Of a stretch of DNA of 64,000 nucleotides, positions 28,617 through 38,306 are shown one piece after another. Origin of the DNA: CBDCGJ01 sp965238305. Its GTDB lineage: Bacteria > Pseudomonadota > Alphaproteobacteria > GCA-2731375. The notes below the pieces were generated by a model, which had not been told where the DNA came from, ran no database searches, and saw only the letters and a program-made list of their open reading frames with translations. Numbering within the stretch: the stretch's first letter is position 1; every line of letters begins with the position of its first letter. The position numbers were made by a program, and so were the translations under genes. The stretch spans positions 4,340,001 to 4,404,000 of the forward strand of contig CBDEHK010000001.1 in NCBI GenBank assembly GCA_965238305.1, written 5' to 3'.

Positions 28617-29104
28617 TCCGCTTTTGGAAACCAGAAACTGAGATATTCGGCATAGACCACTGGGCCATCCATTCCTTCGACCTCGAGATTATTTCCCGTT
28701 TTCAAGATACGTTTACCCTCACCCTTTTCGATCACATCGATCAGGCTCATACTATCGCGGATTTTGACCCCGTCGCCAATCAGCACAGGCTGCAACACCC
28801 GCACCTTGTCCATGCCATAGTTCAACGAGTAGGCCCCATCCGGTGGTCGCAATCCAGCGGTTTCGAGAAAATGCGTCAGCAGACTGACCATATGAAAGCC
28901 ATGCAGGATGGTTCCGCCATAGGGGCTTTCCTTGGCGGAGCGCGCGGCATCGCAATGCATCCAGGTCGGCCAGCGTGTGACTTCGCCAAAAACATTGGTT
29001 TGCACCTGGTCCAGATGCACCCATTCGGTCAGCGCCATTTCCTGACCAATAAACTCGTGCGCATTGGCCAACAGAAATGGTTTCTCTTGTTCGATGATAT
29101 TCAC
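28613..29104 (-). CDS. MaoC-like hydratase/dehydratase
   Basis: A 163-residue single hot-dog protein of the MaoC family. The segment WPTWMHCDAARSAKESPYGGTILHGFHMVSLL holds the hydratase signature, with catalytic-type Asp and His in the D-x4-H arrangement. Members hydrate 2-enoyl-CoA to (R)-3-hydroxyacyl-CoA or act on related thioesters. GTG start with GGAG nine bases upstream. Convergent with the histidine kinase; no fatty-acid genes adjoin it. Confidence 0.88.
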   Translation of the reverse strand: MNIIEQEKPFLLANAHEFIGQEMALTEWVHLDQVQTNVFGEVTRWPTWMHCDAARSAKESPYGGTILHGFHMVSLLTHFLETAGLRPPDGAYSLNYGMDKVRVLQPVLIGDGVKIRDSMSLIDVIEKGEGKRILKTGNNLEVEGMDGPVVYAEYLSFWFPKAD

Positions 29105-29232
29105 GTTCTTATGCTCCGTCTTATGTTGATTTGCTGAGCTGCCACTACCTTAGCGGATAATCTACAACTGCCGGAGACTATCTGATACCCTGGCAAAAAT
29201 TTGACCGCATAACGACAAAATCGGGGCCGGGG

Positions 29233-31629
29233 ATGGCAATCGAACCAGTAAAAACAGAACACATTCATAGCTATTGTGCATTATGTATTTCCCGCTGTGG
29301 TGCGGTTGCGACAATCGAAGATGACCGCTTCGTCGCCCTCAAAGCGGACCCGACACATCCAACTGGTCAAGCTTTGTGCATCAAAGGTCGGGTCGCACCG
29401 GAACTTGTTTATAGTCCTGACCGCTTGCTTTACCCGATCAAACGGACGAACCCAAAAACCAATCCTGATCCAGGTTGGCAGCGGATAAGTTGGAGTGAGG
29501 CGCTTGAAACTATAGCCACCAAACTCAAAGCGCTGGCCGATCAGCATGGACCTGAAACTGTGGTGTTCAATACCGTCTCCCCTTCCACTTCGGCATTGGT
29601 CGATTCTGTCGACTGGGTCCGCCGGTTGCGGCACGCTTTCGGCAGCCCCAATCAAAGCATATCGATGGAACTTTGTGGCTGGGGTCGATATCTCGCTAAT
29701 GTCTATTCTTATGGCGCCAGTCTACCGGCTGTCTATATGCCGGATATCGAGAATGCGGGCTGCATATTGTTTTGGGGCTATAACCCGACAGTATCCCGGA
29801 TTGCGCATGCCACCGCGACAGTCGCGGCGCAGAAACGCGGCGCGAAATTGATTGTCGTCGATCCCCGGCAGGCAGGACTGGCGCGCAAAGCCGACCATTG
29901 GTTGCGGGTTCGCCCCGGCAGTGATGGCGCTTTGGCTCTAGGCTTGGCGCATGTGATGATCGAGCAAGGTTGGTACGACGAGAAATTTGTCCGCCAGTGG
30001 ACCGATGGTCCGTTGCTGGTGCGCTCCGACAATGGAAAGATGCTGCGCCAAAACGACATAACGGCGGGCGGGAATCCTGAAACGTATGTGGCCTGGGACG
30101 CAAACACTGACCAAGTAACTTATTATGACCCGGCGACAGGTGGGTATCTTACGGAGCACGCGAATCTGGCCTTAACCGGCACAATTGAAGTTGAGACGAT
30201 TGACGGTGTGATCGCCTGTCGTCCTTCTTTCCAGCTCGTCGTGGAGCTTTGTGCCCGTCACGATCCCGCAACGGTGGAAAAAATCACCGGCATTGCCGCC
30301 GCGCAAGTGAAAGAAACGGCAAAAATGCTTTGGGCCGCTCGCCCGGTCGCATATATGGCGTGGAGCGGACTGGAACAGCAAACCAATGCCACGCAGGTCG
30401 CGCGCGCCATTGGCTTGGTTTATGCGTTAACCGGAAATTTCGATGCCAAAGGGGGCAATGTCCTGTTCCCAACTGCCGCCAGCAACGACATTCAAGGCCT
30501 TGACATGTTGACGGCGGAACAACGTGAGAAAACTTTGGGTCTGAAGGACCGCCCGCTTGGCCTGGCGCGATTTGATTTTGTAACGTCGAGTGAAATCTAT
30601 CGCGGAATTTTGGATCACCAACCCTACGCTGTCCACGGTCTTGTTTCATTTGGTTCAAACCTGCTTGTCGCCCATGCCAACGGGGAACGCGGTCGCAAAG
30701 CTTTGGCGGCGTTGGATTTTCATGTCCATATCGATCTATTTATGAACCCAACCGCCGAACTTGCCGACATCGTGTTGCCGACTACAACCCCTTTTGAAGC
30801 CGAAGGCTTGAAAGTCGGTTTCGAGATCAGTGAAGCGGCGGCCTCCCTTGTTCAACTGCGTAAAAAGTTGGTCGAACCGCGCGGCGAGGCACGTTCGGAT
30901 ATTCAGATCGTGTTCGATCTGGCGTGCGAAATGGGCTTGGGCGGTTATTTTTGGCACGGCGACATCGACGCCGCTTATCGCCATCAGTTGGCGCCCAGTG
31001 GCGTGAAGTTGGAAACTTTGCGGGAAAATCCGGCCGGCGTACGGGTCCCCGTTGACACCCAATACCGAAAATATTCCGCCCTAAACGATGGTAAACCGCA
31101 AGGCTTCGAAACACCTTCTCGCAAGATCGAACTCTATTCCGAAACCCTTTTAATTCACGGTTATGCGCCCCTGCCGGATTATGAAGAACCACTTGTGGGC
31201 CCACTTACCAGGCCGGACCTCATCGACAAATATCCCCTCGTTCTAACCTGTGCGAAAAGTTCGATATATTGCGAAAGTCAGCATCGCGGCCTACCCAGTT
31301 TGCGCCGCCGGGCTCTCGAGCCAGAAGTCGAACTGCACCCTGATGCCGCCGCTGCACGGAATATTGACGAAAACGATTGGGTTCATATTGAGACGCCAAA
31401 TGGTCGGGTTCGCGCCCGGGCAGTATTTAATAACGCATTGGATCCACAAGTCGTTTGCGGTCAGCATGGTTGGTGGCAAGCCTGCCCCGAACTAGATGCC
31501 CCTGCCTACGAGCCCTTCGGGCGCGACAGCGCCAATTTCAACCTCATCATCGGCGATGAAGATATTGATCCGGTTAGCGGCTCTATCCCGCTGCACGCTT
31601 ATTTGTGCCAGGTCGAAAAACTGGCGTAG
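29233..31629 (+). CDS. Cytoplasmic molybdopterin (bis-MGD) oxidoreductase
   Basis: A 798-residue member of the DMSO-reductase superfamily. A [4Fe-4S] site is formed by Cys15, Cys18, Cys22 and Cys49; the likely molybdenum or tungsten ligand is Cys148 in SMELCGWGRY. The C-terminal molydopterin-dinucleotide-binding barrel is visible from about residue 660 (YPLVLTCAKSSIYCESQHRGLP). There is no twin-arginine signal, so it is cytoplasmic, and no iron-sulfur or membrane-anchor subunit follows. Substrate unknown: formate dehydrogenase-like, thiosulfate/polysulfide reductase-like or a hydratase-type role are all open. The convergent amrS gene ends four bases beyond its stop. Confidence 0.88.
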   Translation: MAIEPVKTEHIHSYCALCISRCGAVATIEDDRFVALKADPTHPTGQALCIKGRVAPELVYSPDRLLYPIKRTNPKTNPDPGWQRISWSEALETIATKLKALADQHGPETVVFNTVSPSTSALVDSVDWVRRLRHAFGSPNQSISMELCGWGRYLANVYSYGASLPAVYMPDIENAGCILFWGYNPTVSRIAHATATVAAQKRGAKLIVVDPRQAGLARKADHWLRVRPGSDGALALGLAHVMIEQGWYDEKFVRQWTDGPLLVRSDNGKMLRQNDITAGGNPETYVAWDANTDQVTYYDPATGGYLTEHANLALTGTIEVETIDGVIACRPSFQLVVELCARHDPATVEKITGIAAAQVKETAKMLWAARPVAYMAWSGLEQQTNATQVARAIGLVYALTGNFDAKGGNVLFPTAASNDIQGLDMLTAEQREKTLGLKDRPLGLARFDFVTSSEIYRGILDHQPYAVHGLVSFGSNLLVAHANGERGRKALAALDFHVHIDLFMNPTAELADIVLPTTTPFEAEGLKVGFEISEAAASLVQLRKKLVEPRGEARSDIQIVFDLACEMGLGGYFWHGDIDAAYRHQLAPSGVKLETLRENPAGVRVPVDTQYRKYSALNDGKPQGFETPSRKIELYSETLLIHGYAPLPDYEEPLVGPLTRPDLIDKYPLVLTCAKSSIYCESQHRGLPSLRRRALEPEVELHPDAAAARNIDENDWVHIETPNGRVRARAVFNNALDPQVVCGQHGWWQACPELDAPAYEPFGRDSANFNLIIGDEDIDPVSGSIPLHAYLCQVEKLA

Positions 31630-31633
31630 GCAT

Positions 31634-32722
31634 CTATTGAGGCAGCGCCGATTTTTGCGACAGTCTGACCGGTTGTCGTTTGGCGCCCCAGGCCCCGGGC
31701 GGGCCGGCGAAGACACCAGGTAATTGCGTGCCGCAACTAAGACAATGGCCATAATGATCGAGATGCCAGCGGCTCAACACATACCAGTCGCGGCCGATCA
31801 CCTTCTCCCCGCAGCCTGAACAATAAGTCGATGACGCTGCTTCGTCATGGATATTGCCGACATAGACGTGGTTGAGACCTTGCGCCACCGCGACTTTCCG
31901 CGCCTGTATCAAGGTTGCCGCCGGCGTTCTTGGTTTGTCACGCATCTTATAGTCCGGGTGGAAGGCGGTTAGATGCAGCGGCACGTCCGGGCCCAAATGA
32001 TCCATGATCCAAACCGCCATTTCTTCGATCTCGCGGTCGCTGTCATTTTCGCCCGGGATCACCAACGTGGTCAGTTCGATCCATGTGCCCGCCTCTTTGT
32101 GGGCATACTCGATTGTCTCCAGCACCGGTTGCAGATGCGCGCTGGTGAGTTTGTGATAAAATCGCTCGGTGAACGCTTTCAGGTCGATATTGGCGGCATC
32201 CATGGAAGCGTAAAATTCCGCCCGCGCCGCCGGCATCATATAGCCATTGGTCACTGCCACCGACTTTACCCCGACGTCACGACAGGCAGCCGCGACGTCG
32301 ACGGCGTATTCGAGGAAAATAATTGGATCGTTATAGGTGAAAGCCACCGACCGCGCGCCGCTGCGTAAGGCCGCCGCCGCCAACATCTCCGGCGTCGCTG
32401 CATCCGCCAAGGTATCCACTTCCCGAGATTTCGAAATGTCCCAGTTCTGACAGAACGAACAGGTCAAGTTGCAACCGGCGGTCCCGAACGACAGCACCGG
32501 TGTGCCAGGTAAAAAGTGGTTGAGCGGTTTTTTTTCGATCGGGTCGAGACAAAAGCCGGAGGAACGGCCGTAAGTGGTTAGCACCAATCGCCCATCTTCG
32601 TTGGCGCGGACAAAACAAAGGCCGCGCTGTCCTGGTCGGATCTTGCATTGGCGTGGACAGATATCGCAGCGAATCCGCCCATCCGTTTCTTGTTGCCAAT
32701 AGCGCCCAGGTACCGTCGTCAA
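31634..32722 (-). CDS. amrS: AmmeMemoRadiSam system radical SAM protein AmrS
   Basis: A 362-residue radical SAM enzyme. The [4Fe-4S]-SAM motif is Cys84-x3-Cys88-x2-Cys91 in GCNLTCSFCQNW. An N-terminal cluster of four cysteines (19, 22, 26, 36: RCDICPRQC...GLC) and a C-terminal four-cysteine pair (YCSGCGE, HCLSCGT) are typical of AmrS, formerly annotated as a pyruvate formate-lyase activase homologue. AmrS usually accompanies Memo and AMMECR1 proteins; here these are fused and encoded 14 kb away at 46976. The target reaction is not established. TTG start with GGAG seven bases upstream; no ATG fits. Confidence 0.9.
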   Translation of the reverse strand: MTTVPGRYWQQETDGRIRCDICPRQCKIRPGQRGLCFVRANEDGRLVLTTYGRSSGFCLDPIEKKPLNHFLPGTPVLSFGTAGCNLTCSFCQNWDISKSREVDTLADAATPEMLAAAALRSGARSVAFTYNDPIIFLEYAVDVAAACRDVGVKSVAVTNGYMMPAARAEFYASMDAANIDLKAFTERFYHKLTSAHLQPVLETIEYAHKEAGTWIELTTLVIPGENDSDREIEEMAVWIMDHLGPDVPLHLTAFHPDYKMRDKPRTPAATLIQARKVAVAQGLNHVYVGNIHDEAASSTYCSGCGEKVIGRDWYVLSRWHLDHYGHCLSCGTQLPGVFAGPPGAWGAKRQPVRLSQKSALPQ

Positions 32723-32809
32723 ATGTCGTCTCCAATTTCCCTATTATAACATGATTGAAGCAACACACCCTTCGAAGTTATTCCCTTGCCCGGGGAATTG
32801 CTCTATATG

Positions 32810-32825
32810 AACCGATCATTCGGTT
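32810..32825. promoter_or_regulatory. 16-bp inverted repeat upstream of the monooxygenase gene
   Basis: AACCGA and TCGGTT form perfect six-base arms around TCAT, 48 bases upstream of the Baeyer-Villiger monooxygenase start and directly after a TATAT box-like stretch. This form is common for TetR-type operators. No regulator gene adjoins it. Confidence 0.45.
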
Positions 32826-32873
32826 AATCAGATTGCTAAACAGCACAAGTTATTTCATCCAAAGGATTTCTAT

Positions 32874-34694
32874 ATGACTGTCACGGACGTAACCGCGCTA
32901 AATCCCGGCGGCACAATCGACAAAGAGGCGTTGCGCCGGAGGTATTTGGAAGAACGCAATAAACGGTTGCGTCCGGACGGCAATGATCAATATCTGCAGC
33001 TTAAAGGCCACCTGGCACACTATCTTGAAGACCCCTACACCGCGCGAACAGAACGCAAGGCGAAAACAGACCACGTGACTTTCGCTTTTATTGGCGGCGG
33101 TTTTGCCGGTCTGGTCACCGGCGCCCGACTAGTCGAGGCCGGTGTGTCGGATGTCCGTATCATCGAAAAAGGCGGGGATTTTGGTGGCACCTGGTACTGG
33201 AACCGGTATCCAGGCGCGCAATGCGATACGGCGTCGCTCGTCTATATGCCGTTATTGGAAGAAACCGGGCACATGCCGAGCGAAAAATACGCCCACGCGC
33301 CAGAAATTCTCGCTCATTGTCAGAGGATCGGTAATCATTACGGCCTTTATGAGAACGCTCTTTTCCACACCGAAGTCGAGGCCCTTGAATGGAACGAAGA
33401 GCAGTCTTTTTGGATGATCCGCACCAACCGCGGCGATGCCTTCACGGCGCAATTCGTTGGCATGGGCACCGGACCGCTGCATGTTCCGAAGTTACCCGGC
33501 CTTCCGGGCATCGACAGTTTCGCCGGCCACACCTTCCATACCAGCCGATGGGACTACGACTATACGGGCGGCGACCAAACTGGTGTACCGATGGACAAAT
33601 TGGCCGATAAGCGCGTCGCCATCATCGGCACTGGCGCCACCTCGGTGCAATGCGTGCCGCGCCTGGCGCCCGCTTGCAAAGAGCTTTATGTCTTTCAGCG
33701 CACGCCATCATCCGTCGACGTGCGCGCTAATGAGCCAATTGACCCGGAATGGTTCGAAGGTATCGCGACGCCCGGTTGGCAGCAGCGCTGGCTTGAAAAT
33801 TTCACCGCCAATCAGGCCGGTGGCTCGCCAAAAGAAGACCTTGTGCAAGATGGCTGGACCGATTTGTCGCGGCGCATCCGCAGCAAAATTCAAGACTTGC
33901 CAAGAGAGGATCGAACACCGCAGAAAATGCTTGCGGCCTATGAAGATTCCGACTTCGAGAAGATGGAAGAAATTCGCGGCCGTATCGACACTGTCGTCGA
34001 AGATCACGAGACCGCGCAAGATTTGAAAGCCTGGTACCGGCAATTATGCAAACGGCCCTGTTTCCACGACGAATATCTGAAAGCCTATAATGTCCCGGGC
34101 ACTCATTTGGTCGATACTGACGGCAAGGGCGTCGAGCGGATTACTGAAAAAGGTGTTGTCGTTGCCGGCATCGAATATCCAGTTGATTGTATCATCTACG
34201 CGTCCGGTTTCGAAGTTGGCACCGAATATAAACGCCGCTCTGGTTTTGATTTGACCGGCCGCAACGGTGTCAAACTGTCGGAACATTGGGCCGACGGCAT
34301 GCGCACCAAACATGGTGTCCACGTGCATGGTTTTCCGAACGCTTTTGTCGTGCAACCGACGCAAGGGGCCAACCTGATATCCAACATACCGCACAATCTT
34401 ACGGAATCCGCCAAAACCATCGGCCGGGCAATTCAGCACGCGCGGGCCATCGGTTGCACAGAAATTGAAGTCACCAAAGAGGCTGAAGATGCCTGGGTCG
34501 AGCTGCTGTTGACCAGTACTGGCCGAATGATCGGCTCCCCCGACTGCACACCAGGTTATTACAATAACGAGGGCCAAGCGCCAAATCGGCGCGCCAAGTT
34601 GAATGTGGGCTACCCCGCGGGACCGCTCGCCTATTTCAACTACATCGCCGAATGGCGAGAAAACGGTGCGTTTGAAGGTTTGAAGTTTCGCTAG
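32874..34694 (+). CDS. Baeyer-Villiger-type flavin monooxygenase
   Basis: A 606-residue class B flavoprotein monooxygenase. The FAD site GGGFAGLVTGARL is near residue 75, the NADPH site IIGTGATSVQCV near 252, and the Baeyer-Villiger fingerprint F-x-G-x3-H-x3-W-D is at about 217-228 (FAGHTFHTSRWD). Members insert oxygen next to a ketone to form esters or lactones using NADPH and O2. The N-terminal extension of about 70 residues is found in the longer PAMO/cyclododecanone-type enzymes. Cytoplasmic. A 16-bp inverted repeat lies upstream, so expression is probably inducible. Convergent with the methyltransferase gene. Confidence 0.92.
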   Translation: MTVTDVTALNPGGTIDKEALRRRYLEERNKRLRPDGNDQYLQLKGHLAHYLEDPYTARTERKAKTDHVTFAFIGGGFAGLVTGARLVEAGVSDVRIIEKGGDFGGTWYWNRYPGAQCDTASLVYMPLLEETGHMPSEKYAHAPEILAHCQRIGNHYGLYENALFHTEVEALEWNEEQSFWMIRTNRGDAFTAQFVGMGTGPLHVPKLPGLPGIDSFAGHTFHTSRWDYDYTGGDQTGVPMDKLADKRVAIIGTGATSVQCVPRLAPACKELYVFQRTPSSVDVRANEPIDPEWFEGIATPGWQQRWLENFTANQAGGSPKEDLVQDGWTDLSRRIRSKIQDLPREDRTPQKMLAAYEDSDFEKMEEIRGRIDTVVEDHETAQDLKAWYRQLCKRPCFHDEYLKAYNVPGTHLVDTDGKGVERITEKGVVVAGIEYPVDCIIYASGFEVGTEYKRRSGFDLTGRNGVKLSEHWADGMRTKHGVHVHGFPNAFVVQPTQGANLISNIPHNLTESAKTIGRAIQHARAIGCTEIEVTKEAEDAWVELLLTSTGRMIGSPDCTPGYYNNEGQAPNRRAKLNVGYPAGPLAYFNYIAEWRENGAFEGLKFR

Positions 34695-34703
34695 AATTCA
34701 ACT

Positions 34704-35525
34704 CTATTTTTTCGCCAGATAGACAATCTCCTGAAACCGCATTTTGGCCGGTGCGGGTCCGAACTCCCGTACCAACGCGTCAGTGGCAGCGGCTATGATT
34801 TCCTCCGCGCTGACGGTGGCGTGTTGCCCAACTTCAGTAATTGTTGGGTTGCCGGTTATGAATCCGCGCGCTGTTAAAGCGTGATCGGCGACGTCTATTG
34901 TTTCGCTGACATGGGCAACATCGACGAAGTCATAGCCAGCATCGCGGAACAGTTTACGCCCCTCCTCAACATCGTAATAACCAAATGGAACTTCAAGGAA
35001 CCGTGGCGGATTGGTTTCGAAAAATTGTTTGATCACACGATCTACGATGGCGACCGACAGATTTTCCTGAAATGAATCCCAGACATTTAATCCTAGGACA
35101 CCGCCCGGCCTCAACACCCGCGTCATCTCTCTCATGCCTTTCGCTTTATCGGGGAAAAACATGATCCCAAACTGACAGACCACGGCGTCGAAGCTGGCAT
35201 TTTCAAAGGGCAGATCCAGCGCGTCAGCCTGGCTATATGTCACCCCGGGTAATTCGCCATTGACCTTTGCCGCATGACCAAGCATCGCTTCATTAAGATC
35301 GGTGGCGCATATTTCTGTCCCGGCTGGCAGCGTGTTTGCGAGGTGACGCGTTGAAATACCCGTGCCACAAGCTACCTCTAGCACTTTTGCCGGCCGACCA
35401 AGTTTGTCATGGAGGCGCCGGGCCATATCGGCTGCCGAAAACTCAAACAGCAGCGGTCCTAGATACTTGTCGTAATTTTCCGGAATAGAACCGGTGAAAC
35501 TGGCATGTGTCGACGATGCGGACAT
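34704..35525 (-). CDS. Class I SAM-dependent methyltransferase
   Basis: A 273-residue Methyltransf_11-type protein. Motif I VLEVACGTGISTRHLA is near residue 47, ATDLNEAML near 74, the acidic segment QADALDLPFENASFDAVVCQFGIMFFPDK near 100-125, and LRPGGVLGLNVWDS near 138. It transfers methyl from SAM to an unknown small molecule; the closest look is to the UbiE/Coq5-like branch. Convergent with the monooxygenase, with nine bases between stops. Confidence 0.88.
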   Translation of the reverse strand: MSASSTHASFTGSIPENYDKYLGPLLFEFSAADMARRLHDKLGRPAKVLEVACGTGISTRHLANTLPAGTEICATDLNEAMLGHAAKVNGELPGVTYSQADALDLPFENASFDAVVCQFGIMFFPDKAKGMREMTRVLRPGGVLGLNVWDSFQENLSVAIVDRVIKQFFETNPPRFLEVPFGYYDVEEGRKLFRDAGYDFVDVAHVSETIDVADHALTARGFITGNPTITEVGQHATVSAEEIIAAATDALVREFGPAPAKMRFQEIVYLAKK

Positions 35526-35641
35526 TGCACGCGCCCTTTCTTATTGGTTGAGATGTGCGAGAGCCATTTGCTTAGCGATTTACCGATACACTATTCCCAA
35601 ACAAGACGCGACAAAACCCCAACAACAGATCGTTGTTGTAT

Positions 35642-36799
35642 TCAAGATGAGCCATGGCGGAATAGTTGCTTTCCCTCCACCATGGCCATAACCAGCAAGA
35701 TAACAGCCATGCCAAGATACAAATTATCCAGTGAAATGTATGCGACTAGGGAACCGCCGGCCAACGCCCCCAAAGCGGCGCCCAAATCACCCCAGGTGGC
35801 AATTGACGCCAAATCAAGCAGCGTTTCATCGCCGCCGCGTTTTACCGCGATCCCCGGCAATAACATATTTGCAATCGCGCCACCGACGATGGCGAGGCTT
35901 AGACCGGTGATCGTGAAGTCGAGACCAACGCCTAAAAAACCAAAGCCACCCAACATCAAGCCGACAAAATACACCCGCTCGATCCCCACATGATCCGCCA
36001 GTCGGCCAATGAAGGGCGAGGCAACAATGCGAAATATACGCGGCGCGATCAGAACCAAACCACCTATGAAGATGGCTTTGCCGGCATCTCCTTCGCCGTC
36101 ATAAAACAACAACGAAGCCGTCGTCATCATAATGCCACTGCGGGCAAAGAAGGAGGCGAAGGCGACCATGTCCTCATAACGCGGTTTGCGGATTGATCGT
36201 TGCGGCGACGCCTGATCAAGATCGCGTGGAAGTTTGAAGGCTGGCCATATCGCCAATAGCCCGACCGCACCAATGACAAAAAATGTCTCCCGCGGGCCAA
36301 CCAGGTTCACCATCCAGACGCCTAAGCTATAGACCAGGACGGGCCCGGCTTCGACCACCGATGCACTTAGTCCCAGATAGCGGGCCATCACTTTCTGATC
36401 TAATGTGGCGTAACCTTGCGTCATCAAACGCAACATCGAAAAGGCGACGCCCCAAACGATCCGCGCCAACAACAATAACCAAACACCTGTGAATATTGCA
36501 TAACCCAGGGTCGATGCCGCCCCCAACGCCGCGCCTACAATCGCCATGGTGCGCAGGTCAAGATGACGACTGAGACGCACCAGCGAGAAGTTGACGATCA
36601 AGCGGGCAAAACGATTGGCCGACAACAAGACACCGACCCAAATCGCCGTCACCCCAAATTCCTGCGCCATGACCGGCAGCACCGCGTAAATCAGCGCATC
36701 GCCCATCAAGACAATCGACAAGACCGAGGAAGCTTGGATATTGACCCGCGCGCCAGCTTGGCTCGTCTGGGTTTCATTTTTTTGGCGAACCTCGGTCAA
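35642..36799 (-). CDS. MFS transporter
   Basis: A 385-residue major-facilitator protein with about twelve membrane helices. The first half carries the loop-2/3-type RLIVNFSLVRLSRHLDLRTM segment and the second half a related RIVASPFIGRLADHVGIERVY at about residue 255, as expected for the duplicated MFS fold. Substrate unknown. It appears to start with TTG at 36799, overlapping the TGA of the acetyltransferase-like gene (TTGA), so it is coupled to that gene. Confidence 0.87.
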   Translation of the reverse strand: MTEVRQKNETQTSQAGARVNIQASSVLSIVLMGDALIYAVLPVMAQEFGVTAIWVGVLLSANRFARLIVNFSLVRLSRHLDLRTMAIVGAALGAASTLGYAIFTGVWLLLLARIVWGVAFSMLRLMTQGYATLDQKVMARYLGLSASVVEAGPVLVYSLGVWMVNLVGPRETFFVIGAVGLLAIWPAFKLPRDLDQASPQRSIRKPRYEDMVAFASFFARSGIMMTTASLLFYDGEGDAGKAIFIGGLVLIAPRIFRIVASPFIGRLADHVGIERVYFVGLMLGGFGFLGVGLDFTITGLSLAIVGGAIANMLLPGIAVKRGGDETLLDLASIATWGDLGAALGALAGGSLVAYISLDNLYLGMAVILLVMAMVEGKQLFRHGSS

Positions 36800-37467
36800 C
36801 TCTTCAACCAGATCGTCAGCCCACCCTTGCGTTCGAAGCCGTGGCGTTCATAGATGGATATCACATCTTCGTCGCCTTCATAGCCGACAATCGGTTTATC
36901 CGGATGACCGGCGACGACTGCTTCTAGTGCGGCTTCGCCTGCCTTAAGGCCAAAAAGATTAGAGATACCAATAACGGCGTCCGGCCCTTCGTTAGTGATC
37001 GCGCCAGCCACAATATTCTCACCGGCGCTTACAGAAACGAACGATACGCCGGGACGCGATAATAGGGTTGGGGAAAATATGCGCTTCCCACCTCCCGTCC
37101 CTTCGTCCCATGCCACCAACCAGGTTAAGAGTTCCTTCAAGTTCACAGCTTTTTGCAGTTCCGCTGCTTCCTCGCCCGCGTCATGGGGTGAGCGACAAAG
37201 CCAGGTGGCGTCAAAAAGTTTTTGAAACCCCATCGTCCCCAAGTCCAGGGAACCGAAGCTGTCTTTGACGCTGGCGCCGCTCGGCAACGCGTTGAAGGCG
37301 ATCTTCAGTTCCGTGGGGATTGTCGGCGAAAGCGTGACAATCGCAGGATAAAATGGCAGCCCTTCGCCATGGCATATCCAATAGCCGTCGCAAAATTCTG
37401 TTGCTTGACCCTGGGCACGCAAAACTTCATCGCACCAAAGAGCATTATTCATGACGGCAAAATTCAT
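36796..37467 (-). CDS. GNAT-like acetyltransferase (putative)
   Basis: A 223-residue protein whose C-terminal third has GNAT character: VSAGENIVAGAITNEGPDAVIGISNLF as strands 2-4 and PIVGYEGDEDVISIYERHGFERKGGLTIWLK as the usual final helix-strand, where an acetyl-CoA-bound N-acetyltransferase ends. The acetyl-CoA loop is not clear, so the enzyme may be degenerate or divergent. ATG at 37467 preferred over an upstream TTG (37482). It is upstream of and overlaps the MFS gene, which suggests modification plus transport of one compound. Confidence 0.6.
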   Translation of the reverse strand: MNFAVMNNALWCDEVLRAQGQATEFCDGYWICHGEGLPFYPAIVTLSPTIPTELKIAFNALPSGASVKDSFGSLDLGTMGFQKLFDATWLCRSPHDAGEEAAELQKAVNLKELLTWLVAWDEGTGGGKRIFSPTLLSRPGVSFVSVSAGENIVAGAITNEGPDAVIGISNLFGLKAGEAALEAVVAGHPDKPIVGYEGDEDVISIYERHGFERKGGLTIWLKS

Positions 37468-37545
37468 GCTTTCGGATGACAAACTTGTATTCCATATGAT
37501 GCGGCGGTTTTTGATCCATCCTGCATAGCTGGTTTGCTGCCAAAA

Positions 37546-38100
37546 TCAAGCGGCGGGCGGGAATTTCTCGGCGAAATCTTCCAAGGGGATTTGCAGACCG
37601 TTGGCGAGGAAACCAATCACATGGTAGAAGCCGGACAGCGCGATCAACTCGATCAACTGGCTATCGGACCAGTAGTGCGTCAGTTCAGTCCATAATTGAT
37701 CCGGGATAAGCGCCCGCGCTACCAAACTGTCAACCATTCGGATCAGGGTCGCTTCACGATCACTCCAGATCGGATCCGTCGCTGCCGCCGATGCCGTCGC
37801 TCGGGTTTTCTCTAGCCCCAAACCGGACTTATCGGCAAAGAATGTCGTATGCACACCCCATTCATATTCGCATCCCAATTGGGCGCAGGTCCGTTGAACG
37901 ACTATCTCGCGATCCAGCAGACTTATCTCTCCTTTGTTCAGGAAAGAGCCGGCAAATATCCGCCGAAATACCGTTGGGTTTTGCGCCATAATCCGGAACA
38001 GTTTCAAAGTTGGATTTCCACCCGGCATCGGGCGCGACAGCGCCTTATCGATGTCTTCAGGGTAGGGCGGCGGCGCCATTTCAATTCGAGCTTTGTTCAT
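37546..38100 (-). CDS. Carboxymuconolactone decarboxylase family protein
   Basis: A 184-residue member of the CMD/AhpD superfamily without the CxxC pair: the region is AQLGCEYEWGVHTTFFADKSGL, with the Y-x-W-x2-H arrangement of the non-redox CMD branch. Such proteins act as decarboxylases or have unknown roles in aromatic breakdown. GGAAGAAC precedes the ATG. It is divergent from the HxlR regulator gene at 38307. Confidence 0.85.
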   Translation of the reverse strand: MNKARIEMAPPPYPEDIDKALSRPMPGGNPTLKLFRIMAQNPTVFRRIFAGSFLNKGEISLLDREIVVQRTCAQLGCEYEWGVHTTFFADKSGLGLEKTRATASAAATDPIWSDREATLIRMVDSLVARALIPDQLWTELTHYWSDSQLIELIALSGFYHVIGFLANGLQIPLEDFAEKFPPAA

Positions 38101-38125
38101 TGTTCTTCCTATCGCTATTTATATT

Positions 38126-38144
38126 GTAGCAAATCTCTAGCTAC
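38126..38144. promoter_or_regulatory. Inverted repeat in the CMD/HxlR intergenic region
   Basis: GTAGC and GCTAC flank nine A+T-rich bases, followed by a second, imperfect symmetric stretch (ACGTATA, TATAGCGT) to about 38160. The position 26 bases upstream of the CMD start and between divergent genes suits an operator for the HxlR protein. Short arms; tentative. Confidence 0.35.
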
Positions 38145-38306
38145 GTATAGTATAGCGTATTAAATTTAGCAACATTATTAGTAGCACCAGATCAAACATC
38201 ATGAAATAGTGCGACCGTCCAGCACTGAAGAGTGAAAAATTTGGACAAGTGAGTTGAGCAGAAAAATTTGTCAACGCAACGACCGACGGATGAAAGGCTT
38301 CGATAA

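Noticed and set aside
31634..32722. Anaerobic sulfatase-maturating enzyme for the sulfatase at 4939
   Set aside because: Cysteine layout and length match AmrS, and the SPASM-type C-terminal cysteine clusters of such maturases are missing.
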